Below are positions 56,131 through 64,000 of a stretch of 64,000 nt of DNA, one piece after another. The DNA lies in NCBI GenBank assembly GCA_026826555.1, contig JAKSZT010053836.1:6241084-6305083 (forward strand), read 5' to 3'. This DNA comes from Tolypeutes matacus. Lineage: Eukaryota; Chordata; Mammalia; Cingulata; Chlamyphoridae. Under the pieces are notes generated by a model. That model was not told the origin of the DNA and did no database searches. It saw only the letters and a list, made by a program, of their open reading frames with translations. Positions within the stretch are counted from its first letter, which is position 1. Each line of letters starts with the position of its first letter. A program made the position numbers and the translations under genes.

Positions 56131-56889
56131 CAGCCAGAGAGGTATGGGGAGGAGAGAAAAGGAAGTTTGAATAATAAGAAATGGAAATGGAGGAAGAGAG
56201 AATCAAGAGAGCTATAATAAAGAAAAGGGTGGGGGTAATAGAGCAGGCCAGTGAGGAAGGGAGGACAAAGGGAGAAAGAGGGGCAGAAATAAGAAGCAGA
56301 GAAACTCCATCTTTGCAGGGACAGGGGAGAGACCCAGCTTTGAGACACTGCTTACTGTGGCTCTGGTGGCATTCTTGGTATGATTTGTAATTTATCTGAA
56401 ATTTGAAGGGCTTGCTTAACTTTGAGGTCCCTGGTCAGTTCTTATCTATGCACAGAGACAACATCTCTGGATGTGGCTCTGAGTTTCCTCTTGGTCTTGA
56501 AAGGAGAGCTGGGGCTGGGATGGAGCCTGGAGGTTCTGAGTCTTGTTTCTTCCAAGGGTGGAACCTGCAGCAGAATTTCATGAGCTTCAAAAAAGATGAT
56601 GCTTGCTGTTTATAAGTGGGAAGGAATGTCACTAAGGAGTTGAAGGGAGTTAAGGTTATATTACCATAAAGTGCCTCAGGGCTTGAAAGTTCAGGAGAAG
56701 AGAGCCTGACTAACCACATCTGGGGCTTGAGGTTTTATTGAACTGGTAATGAAAATAATCTTTGTAAAATACTTTGAAAATATTTGCTAAACACAGACTG
56801 AGGCTGCTGCCTATACACTTATATTTGGAAGGGAAAAAGTAGCCTTGAATTCAGATTAGGAACCTGTCAGTAACCAGCCAGTACTTGGG
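56131..56889. other. Purine-rich then unassigned DNA
   Basis: 56150-56330 is strongly purine-rich (GA tract with interruptions). The rest shows no repeat. Confidence 0.35.
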
Positions 56890-57090
56890 TTAGGCACAAA
56901 GCAAGATGGTTAGAGATGCAGATTCAGAGCCACACAGAACTGAGTCCAAATCCCATCTCTGCTTCTTATTAGTGGTATGGTCTTGGGCATTTTCCTTCAC
57001 TTCTCTGTGCCTCAGTGTTTTCACCCATTAAATGGAAATGAGTACTTCCTCATGGGGCTGCAGGAGGACTGAACAAGGTAAGTTATATGG
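56890..57090 (+). repeat. MIR SINE
   Basis: Sense MIR: 'atgcagattcagagccacac', 'ttattagtggtatggtcttg', 'tcacttctctgtgcctcagt', 'ttaaatggaaatgagtactt'. Confidence 0.85.
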
Positions 57091-57094
57091 AAAT

Positions 57095-57512
57095 TGTCTT
57101 AGTTTGCCAGGGCTTCTGTAACAAAGAACCATAGACTAGTTGGCATAAACAAGAGGAATTTACTGTCTCACAAATTTGGAGGCTAGACATCCAAAAGCAA
57201 AGTGTTGGCAGGATCATGCTTTCTCTGAAGCCTATAGTGTCTGGTGGTGGCTTGCTGGCAACCCATGACTCAACCTCTGCCTCTGTCACATGGCCCTTTG
57301 TCTCCTTCTGTCTCCTACTCCTAACTGTGTCCAAATTTCCTCTGTTTATAAGGACTCCAATCACATTGGATTAAGGCCCACCCTGATTCAGTTTGGCCTC
57401 ACCTTCATAATAACATTGTCAAAGATCCTACTTACAAATGGGTTGATAACCATAGGACCTGGGGTTAGGACTTGAACATGTCTTTGTGGGGGACATGATT
57501 CAATCCATAACA
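57095..57512 (-). mobile_element. MLT1/MST-type MaLR LTR
   Basis: It starts 'tgtcttagtttgccagggct' and ends 'gattcaatccataaca' (TG...CA). Reverse MaLR: 'gaggaatttactgtctcaca', 'aggactccaatcacattgga', 'ggggttaggacttgaacatg'. Being reverse, it would be the 3' LTR of the element to its right. Confidence 0.85.
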
Positions 57513-57738
57513 ATCCACCCTCTGGACTTCAGAAAATCATGTTCTTCACATATGCAAAATATAATCACCATTTCCTTCTACGGCTTCCCCAGAAACATCT
57601 TTAAGTTTATATTTCTACCAACAGTCTCTTCAACGCAATATAGGCTTTTTCTACCAAGTGCCTTAAAATTCTTCCAGCCTCTACCCAATTCCAAATTCAC
57701 TTCCTACAACAACATCCCACTTCCCAGTACCAAAATCT
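57513..57738 (-). mobile_element. MaLR internal remnant
   Basis: 'Atccaccctctggacttcag', 'tgttcttcacatatgcaaaa', 'acagtctcttcaacgcaata' and 'ctaccaagtgccttaaaatt' match the reverse of MaLR internal sequence next to the LTRs. Only about 226 bp remain, so the middle is deleted. No coding capacity is left. Confidence 0.7.
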
Positions 57739-57949
57739 GTATTAATTGGTGTCCTCCAGAAAAACAGAACAAACAGGCAATCTCCTTTGTTGACTGTAGA
57801 TACAATCAACTGATTGTAGATGCAACCAACTGGCTTTAGATGCAAGTCCCATCTACAAAATATCCTTACAGTAAGAAGCAGATCAGTGCTTGACCAAACA
57901 ACTAGACATCATAACCTATCCATGTTGATGTGTGCAATTATCCACCACA
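57739..57949 (-). mobile_element. MaLR LTR remnant, different subfamily
   Basis: It begins 'tgtattaattggtgtcctcc' right after the internal remnant and ends near 'gcaattatccaccaca', with 'cagtgcttgaccaaacaact' inside. It should be the 5' LTR but is shorter and unlike 57095-57512. Confidence 0.6.
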
Positions 57950-58478
57950 GAAATGATATCATGATAGATTATAAAAATGGCCACATGCTCTTCCCCTCTC
58001 TACATCCACTCCCTGTGATATTGCATATATCCTATGAAGAGACAGTCTATTTCTCTATCCTTTGAGTCTTGGTTAGCTAAGTGACTCGCTTTAACCAATG
58101 GGGCATTAGCAAATGTGAGGCAGGCAGAGACTTGAAAACTGTTTGCCCATTGGAACTCTTTCTCTCTTGCTTTGCTTGGAACCCTGAGGCTGGCATGAAA
58201 ATGAGCCTTAGCTGGCTTCCTAGAGGACAAGAAGCCACAAGAAGAAGTATGAGGGTGCTCCAGCTCATGGTCTGTTAATTGCCAAATATGTAAGACAGAC
58301 CACCCCCAGGTCATCCAGCCACCAGCCAACTTACCAGCTGTCTACCCATGCATGAGAGCATTGGAGATCAATCAAGCCATCCCACAGCAGAAGGCCATCC
58401 AACCAACCCATCAAATTGTGAGCTATAGTCACTAAGTTTTGGAGCAGTCTATAATACAGCAAAAGCTGATTGATACAT
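57950..58478 (+). mobile_element. MLT1/MST-type MaLR LTR
   Basis: Sense: 'ttataaaaatggccacatgc', 'actccctgtgatattgcata', 'gtgactcgctttaaccaatg', 'cactaagttttggagcagtc' and 'cagcaaaagctgattgatac'. It abuts the previous LTR in the opposite orientation. Confidence 0.8.
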
Positions 58479-59223
58479 GTGGTATCCAGCCCATTATTAC
58501 CATGTTGAATCAACCAGTCCTTTAAATAGGACTTTTAACTAGTTGTTGTTCAAAGGCTTCTGTAGAGACAGCCTGGGGGATGGCAATCCTTCTGGTAACT
58601 ATTTTGTATAGTCATGTGGTTTAAGATAAATTGCAAAAGGCAAGATGATTTAGGATATCAATAAGAATTTTTCTTAAAATATTTTAAAGTCTTTCTTCCA
58701 TCATATTTTAAAAGTTTGGCATCAACATTTTCAAAGCCAGAATAATATGCAAACTGAATACCAAATATGAAGCTCACTGAGGTTCAATCATAAGATTGGT
58801 CGAAACAGAAAATAGGTCTTAAATAGTTCCTGAAGCCCTTAACCCAGGGAACCAACTGGAACTAAAAGGAATGAAATGGAACTAAAAGGGATGAAACTGG
58901 ATAAGAGGAAGATCAGTGCCTTGGAACCCTTCCACATTCTCTGGGGGAGTGACAAGCTTTGCCAACTACCCAATTGTAAAGGAGATAAAAGAGTTCATGG
59001 ACCAAAGCAAAATGAAGAATTACCAGATAATTTAGACCAACTGAACACTCTCACCTGAATTAACTAGTGAATTGTAGCCAAAGTGTGGCTGATGGCTTGT
59101 ATTATCTGGACAGCTGTCTCATCTTTCCACTCTCCTAATAATATGTATATCCTTCTGCATTCCAACAGCCTTTTATTGCCTAAATTCATTATGCAGGTTG
59201 TTGTTCTCTGAGTTTTTGATGGT
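58479..59223. other. Unassigned DNA
   Basis: No repeat is named. A two-unit tandem of about 20 bp ('ggaactaaaaggaatgaaa' then 'ggaactaaaagggatgaaa') lies at 58858-58896. Confidence 0.35.
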
Positions 59224-59238
59224 AAGATGCTTGGGTAA

Positions 59239-59333
59239 AGAAAGAAAAAAGAAAAAAACAAACAAAATAAAAAAATAAAAAACAAAACAAAACAAAACAA
59301 AAATACCAAAAAAAAAAAAGAAAAAAAAAAAAA
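59239..59333 (+). mobile_element. A-rich insertion without body, flanked by a target duplication
   Basis: About 95 bp of A-rich sequence with scattered C, G and T (AAAAC repeats in the middle) lies between AAGATGCTTGGGTAA at 59224-59238 and 59334-59348. The duplication length and A-rich content fit L1-type target-primed insertion of a poly(A) tail alone. Confidence 0.75.
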
Positions 59334-59384
59334 AAGATGCTTGGGTAAGTTCTGGAAGCAAACTTTTTGGCCTAAAGAGTACAA

Positions 59385-59660
59385 ACCACTCATTCATTTA
59401 ACAAATATTTATTTGATTATTAAGTGCTGAGGATGCAATAGTGATCAAAGGAGACAAGACATCTACCCTTGCAGCTTATGTATGGTGAGGGAAAAGATTC
59501 ATACACAAGCAGTTATAGTAAATGTGAGAAGAGCTGTCATTGGGAAAACACAAGGTATCATTAGAGAATATAAGATGAGTACCTAACGCAGACTTGGGCC
59601 AAGTGATCAGGAAGCATATCACTGAGGAAGTGGTATCTAAGATGGGAGGCAAAAAACAAG
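59385..59660 (-). mobile_element. L2 LINE 3' end
   Basis: Reverse L2: 'cattcatttaacaaatattt', 'agtgctgaggatgcaatagt', 'cttgcagcttatgtatggtg', 'tatctaagatgggaggcaaa'. Confidence 0.65.
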
Positions 59661-60205
59661 TATTATTAGCTCCTGTGAGGAAGTAAAGTAGAGAGTTACA
59701 GGCTGAGAAAACAGCATTATATAGCTTAGCTTAAGAGAATATTGGAGAACTGAAATATTCAGCATGGTGAAATGATTTGAATTGCCACCAGGTTGTAAGT
59801 GGAGCCTCACTACCACTAAGTGGAATGATGGTGAAGATTAAAAACCATGGCCAAAGTAATGACATCACCTGCATCCTCAGTTTTACCCCAGAGACATTGT
59901 TAATTTTAGATAGTGGAACTGGTTGTTTCTGTATGGCCAGAGAGCATGCAAGTGGGAAAAAGCCCAGCTGGTCAGCTAGTTTTCTGAATGGGGTCAACCC
60001 AAACAGCTGTAGATCCCTCAAAGTTAAGCTAGACTCTATAACACCCTCTTCTTCCATCCAAGCAATCAAGATACAAGAATAGAGAAAAACCCAGAGTCCA
60101 AAGGAATTTTGAATGTTCTAAGAAGGGATTCTACATTTTGAGCGTAAATCCTTGCAAACAAACATAGGCACAGGTTCAGGTTGTGAACTACTGATAAAAA
60201 GACTT
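59661..60205. other. Unassigned DNA
   Basis: No repeat or exon is recognised. Plus and minus frames of 101 and 112 codons overlap each other (59731-60082), which argues against either being a gene. Confidence 0.35.
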
Positions 60206-60420
60206 CTGCATTACTTACCCAGGGCTGCACAACACATCCTCTCAAAATTCAGCAGCTTAAAACAATAAACATTGATTGTCTCACAATTTCTGTGGGTCAG
60301 GAATCCAGATGCAGCTTGGCTAGGTGCCTCTGAATTATGGTCCTTCATGAAGTTTGCATCAAGCTGTTGGACAGGGCTGTGGTCTCACCTGAAGGCCTGA
60401 CTTGGGGAGCATTTGCTTCT
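60206..60420 (-). mobile_element. Ancient MaLR-type LTR, part 1
   Basis: 'Cagggctgcacaacacatcc', 'cagcagcttaaaacaataaa', 'tgattgtctcacaatttctg' and 'gtctcacctgaaggcctgac' in reverse. It is interrupted at 60420 by an L1. Confidence 0.65.
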
Positions 60421-61426
60421 TTTTTTTAATTTAATTTTTTATTTTTTAAAAAGATATTTAGATTATACAAATATCACATAAAAAATATAGGGGATTCCCA
60501 TATGCTCTGCTCCCCACACCTCCCACATTTTCCCATATTAACAACATCCTTCATTAGTGAGGTACATTCATTGCAATTGAAGAACACATTCTGAAGCATT
60601 GCCACTAAGCATGGATTAAAGTTTACATTGTAGTTTACACTCTAACCAACCCAATTCTGTAGGTTATGGCAAGATTTATAATGGCCTGTATCTGTCGTTG
60701 CAATATCATTCAGGACAATTCCCAAGTCCCAAAAATGCCCCCGTATTACACCTGTTTTTCCCTTCCCCTGCCTTCAGAACCTCCAGTGGCCACTGTCTCC
60801 ACATCAATGCTATAATTTCTTCCATTGCTAGAATCACAATAAGTCTATAATAGAATACCAGTAAGTCTACTTTAATCCATAGCTCATTCCCCAATCCTGA
60901 GGATTCTGGGATGGTGATGTCCACTCCACCTCTAACTGAGAGGGGGCTGTGATCCCATAGGGCCAATGGATGGAATTCTATTGCTTGCAGTTGTAGACTG
61001 TCTTGGTTCCTTGGTATGGTAGTTGTCCATCATCACCTCTATGTTAGTTGTCCTGGGTGAGACCAATGAACTGGAGAGTAAGTGTTGCAACTCTGATGAG
61101 ATTCAGGGCCCAGTTGGCACATGGACAGGGAAACCACAACTGAGTCCAACTCTGTCACTCTGGGGAGCATAAATTCTAAAGTAGGGCCCACTAACAAGGT
61201 ACCAAACTCCTGAGTTATCTGCCCTGATTATAGTGTCTGGATGTCTCCAGAGCCCTCAGGAGCCCCACTATTTGGAGTAGTATCTACTTTGGCAGTCAAA
61301 GAGATCCTGCTGAAATGTACATAAGCGTAACCTGTGGAATGACCTCCCAGTCTCTTAGCCATATAAACTCATTTGTCTTTACCTTTTTCCCCTTTTGGTC
61401 AAGGTCTTTTTTCAGTTGCATCACTG
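60421..61426 (-). mobile_element. Xenarthran-type L1 3' UTR with target duplication
   Basis: A 1006-bp reverse insertion: a T-rich tail at the left, then 'tataggggattcccatatgc', 'tgtagtttacactctaacca', 'catcaatgctataatttctt', 'gatggtgatgtccactccac' and 'accttttt' near the end. It is flanked by gcatttgcttct (60409-60420) and gcatctgcttct (61427-61438), a 12-bp duplication with one change. I know this 3' UTR from xenarthran L1. Confidence 0.88.
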
Positions 61427-61810
61427 GCATCTGCTTCTAAGTTCACTCATATCATTGTTGGCAGAATTCGTTTCTCTTGGCTTGTTGGACAGAGGGCCTC
61501 AATCCCTTACTGGCCGTTGGACAGAGGTCTCCCTCAGTTCCCTAACATGTGGGCCTTTTTATGAGACAGTTCACACCCTGGCAGCTGGCTTCCCTCAGAA
61601 TGAATGAGTATGAAAGTCAGAGAGGACATGCCAGACAGAAACCACAGTCTTTCTTATGAACCAATATTGGAAGTGACATGTCACCTCTTCTTCTGTATTC
61701 TACTTGTTAGAGGCAAGTCAGAAAACCCAGTCTATATTCAAAGGGAGGGGATTACACAAGAGTGTGAACACCAGAAGGCTGGGATCACGGGGGTGATTGT
61801 AGAGGTTGCC
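61427..61810 (-). mobile_element. Ancient MaLR-type LTR, part 2
   Basis: It continues part 1: 'ggaagtgacatgtcacctct', 'gttagaggcaagtcagaaaa', 'ctatattcaaagggagggga'. Similar to 16815-17315. Confidence 0.55.
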
Positions 61811-61937
61811 TAACATAGACCCCACAAGGTAATGATGATGTGTGAATTTTCTTCATTTGGAATATGCCCGAACCATGACATTGGACCCAAATTGTGTTGT
61901 AATGACCACAACATCTATGGCTGTGTCATGCACTTTT

Positions 61938-62056
61938 ATTTATTTATTTATTTATTTATTTATTATTATTATTTTTTACCGGGAGGTCCCGGGGATCGAA
62001 CCCGGGTCCTCCATATGGGAGATGGACGCCCAACCATTTGAGCCACATCCATCCCC
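61938..62056 (-). mobile_element. DAS-SINE (xenarthran tRNA-like SINE), copy 2
   Basis: The reverse complement carries an A-box-like 'tggctcaaatggttgg' and a perfect B-box 'gggttcgatcc', with a tail of AAAT/AAT repeats seen here as ATTT repeats (61938-61975). The target duplication CTGTGTCATGCACTTTT lies at 61921-61937 and 62057-62073. The good boxes and perfect duplication suggest a relatively recent insertion. Confidence 0.95.
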
Positions 62057-62073
62057 CTGTGTCATGCACTTTT

Positions 62074-62333
62074 GACAGGCTTGGCACAATCTTTTTTTCT
62101 CTGTGGGATATTGGCCTGCCACATGGGTGCACTGTGAGGATGTGTAGCCCCTATGCCCCCGGATGCTGCACTTACATGACCAGCCAGTTGAAGCAGACTC
62201 ACCTTGGGTTTTCTTCCTGTCTGCTGAAATTAAAGAAATCCCTCCTTTCTGACCAAGTTTCTTCCTAATACCATCCTTCACTGTCATGTAAAACCTAGAA
62301 AAAGAAAGTCACTTAAATCCTGGGAAAGAGAGT
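62074..62333. other. Unassigned DNA
   Basis: No repeat or exon is recognised between the SINE and the LTR stack. Confidence 0.35.
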
Positions 62334-62367
62334 TGTCTTAGTTTCCTGGGGATGTCTTAACAAAGTA

Positions 62368-62863
62368 TCAGGTTTTAGTTTGCTACAGGCTACTAGAATG
62401 CAACAAACCAGAAATAGGTTGGTTTTTACAATGGGGATTTATTAACTTATAAGCTTACAGTTCTGAGGATGGGAAAATGCCCAAGTCAAGGCTTCATTCG
62501 GAGACGCCTACTCCCCAAGCTGCAGCTATGGGTGATCAGGCACATGGCAGGATACAATGGTAGCATCTGCTGGTATCTCCTTCCAGGGGTTCTGTTGATT
62601 TCAGGTTCTGGGTCCCAGGACCTTCCCTCTCAGCTTCTGGGGGCATTTCTAACCTGAGTTCCTGTGTGTCTCTGCATGTTTCCTCCATTTATAAAAGACT
62701 CCAGGAAGAGGACTAAGACCCACCTTGGGTCATGCAGCCTAATCAAAGGCCCTTAACCAAAGTAATTTAATAAAAAATTCCCACCTACAATAGGTTTACA
62801 CACACAGGAATGGAGAGCTCTAAGAACATGATCTTCTGGGGTCCACCTGGCTTAAAACTGCCA
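62368..62863 (-). mobile_element. Lineage-specific MaLR-type LTR (insert 1)
   Basis: From 'caggttttagtttgctacag' to 'ggcttaaaactgcca', about 496 bp. It shares 'gaggatgggaaaatgcccaa', 'agcatctgctgg' and 'cacaggaatgga' with the reverse of 10409-10860. The target duplication is not clean, so the ends are uncertain by a few bases. Confidence 0.8.
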
Positions 62864-63234
62864 TATACCACAAACTGGGTGGTGTAGAACAACAGAAATT
62901 TACTGTCTCAGATTTCTGGAGAGCAAAATTTGGAAATCAAGGTGTCGACAGGGCCATCTGTAGACAGGGCCATCTGTCAGGGCCATGCCTGCCTCCTGAC
63001 TTCTAGCCATCCCAGGCATTCCTTGTCTTGTGGCAGCATAACTTGTCTCTGCATCCATCTTCATATGGCTGTCTTCTCCCAAGTCTTGTCTGTCTCTTCC
63101 TTTAAGGACACAAGTCTTATTGGATAAGGGGGCCCACCCTACTTCAGTATGACCTCATCTTAACTACTAATTCCACCTGCAAAGACCCTGTTTCCAAATA
63201 AGGTTTCATTATGAGGTACTGGGGGTTAGGACAT

Positions 63235-63859
63235 TGTATTAGTCTGCCAAAGGGGTGCTCATGCAAAGTACCAGAAATCTGTTGTCTTTTATAAAGGGTA
63301 TTTATTTGGGGTAAAAGCTTACAGTTACAAGGCCCTAAAGAGTCCAACTCATGGCTGCTTTCTCACCAAAGTCAGTTGCCATGTGTTGAAGCAAGGCAAC
63401 CTCTGCCTGGTCTCTCCTTCCTTTTTCCTCTTAAGGCTCCATGGGCCCAGCTTCTTCTGATCTCAGCTGTAGGCTGGTGTAGGGTCTTCTCTCAGGACTT
63501 CCAATATCAGTCTGGCATAGGATTCATTTCTTTCCAGGCTCTTCTCAACTGCTCAGCTGCAAACTATCAGGCAAATGGCCCATCTCTCCCCAGGGCTCCA
63601 GGATCAAAACTGACAAAGTCCTCTCTCTTCTTCTTCTTGTGTGAGTGTCTGTTTATATCAGCCCACCAAGGGGGCAGGGATTCAATCCTGAGTCATGTCC
63701 TACTGACATAGTTGAATCAAAGCCCTAATCTTAACAGGAATTTAATCAAGAGATGTCTTCTGAATCTAATGCTTTCAAAGGATATCACATACAGATTGGT
63801 TTACAAACATAATCCTTCTCTTTTTGGGGGGGATTCATAAATAATTTCAAACTGCCACA
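63235..63859 (-). mobile_element. Lineage-specific MaLR-type solo LTR (insert 2)
   Basis: A 625-bp LTR from 'tgtattagtctgccaaaggg' to 'aatttcaaactgccaca', with a perfect 5-bp target duplication, gacat, at 63230-63234 and 63860-63864. That size is usual for ERVL/MaLR-type integration. It is a solo LTR with no coding part. Confidence 0.9.
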
Positions 63860-64000
63860 GACATCAACATATCTATTTAGGGAACACAATTCAATTCATA
63901 GGAGTAGTCATCCACTCTCACCTCTTTCCTCTGGGCCCCTTATAAAAGCCATCTAATTGCCCACCAGACAGAGGAGAAATGGCTCACCTCTCCCCAACTC

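Larger units (their letters stand above)
62334..63903 (-). mobile_element. MLT1/MST-type LTR split twice by younger LTRs
   Basis: Host pieces are 62334-62367 ('tgtcttagtttcctggggat'), 62864-63234 ('taccacaaactgggtggtgt', 'aaatcaaggtgtcgacaggg', 'gtatgacctcatcttaacta', 'ggtactgggggttaggacat') and 63865-63903 ('caacatatctatttagggaa', 'cacaattcaattcatagg'). Joined in order they follow a normal reverse MaLR LTR. A small tandem of 'cagggccatctgt' lies near 62949-62982. Confidence 0.85.

Noticed and set aside
57486..57839. 117-codon plus-strand frame
   Set aside because: It covers MaLR internal and LTR remnants in antisense, so it is a by-product.
59240..59335. CRISPR-like or coding tandem repeat
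   Set aside because: The AAAAC units lack spacers and lie within an A-rich retroposed tract in a mammalian genome.
61976..62056. tRNA gene
   Set aside because: Box A and box B are present, but the tail of ATTT repeats, the target duplication and a second copy at 32325 show a tRNA-derived SINE.

Overview
This window is mammalian nuclear DNA, and lineage-specific repeats place it in Xenarthra (armadillos, sloths, anteaters). Two tRNA-like short elements of the DAS-SINE type (32325-32415 and 61938-62056) have intact RNA polymerase III box-like motifs and perfect target-site duplications. L1 3' ends of the kind known from xenarthrans lie at 53560-54180 and 60421-61426, and MaLR-type solo LTRs that look lineage-specific lie at 10409-10860, 62368-62863 and 63235-63859. 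Only two DAS-SINEs in 64 kb leans towards sloth or anteater rather than armadillo, where these elements are very dense. That last step is inference.

I see no convincing protein-coding gene, RNA gene or CpG-island promoter. Open frames reach at most 161 codons, and most of the long ones lie inside or antisense to repeats. Three minus-strand open stretches preceded by splice-acceptor-like sequences (24976-25406, 46021-46304, 56027-56127) and one plus-strand frame (37860-38112) are listed as weak candidates without a recognised product. The window is best read as intergenic or intronic DNA.

The resident content is typical ancient mammalian repeat: MIR and L2 in both orientations throughout, MLT1/MST-type MaLR LTRs, MER5A- and MER20-like DNA elements, and older L1 tails. 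Several long repeat-poor stretches (for example 17316-19834, 21526-24369, 33160-33560, 44530-45060, 49811-52379, 55021-55955) could hold conserved non-coding elements.

The interest lies in rearranged and nested structure. A composite L1 insertion with inverted and repeated segments sits in a MIR between 18-bp target duplications (26684-27584). An A-rich insertion with no body is flanked by a 15-bp target duplication (59224-59348). A pair of about 105-bp inverted arms surrounds part of an LTR (20820-21221). Two short local direct duplications have copies about 1.6-1.7 kb apart (11945/13691 and 39583/41144). Two inverted copies of a short hAT-like transposon lie at 14825 and 30976. Several stacks show elements inserted into elements, the clearest being one old LTR split twice by younger LTRs (62334-63903). 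Repeat family names come from recognition of sequence character, not from a database search, and boundaries are approximate unless a target duplication fixes them.
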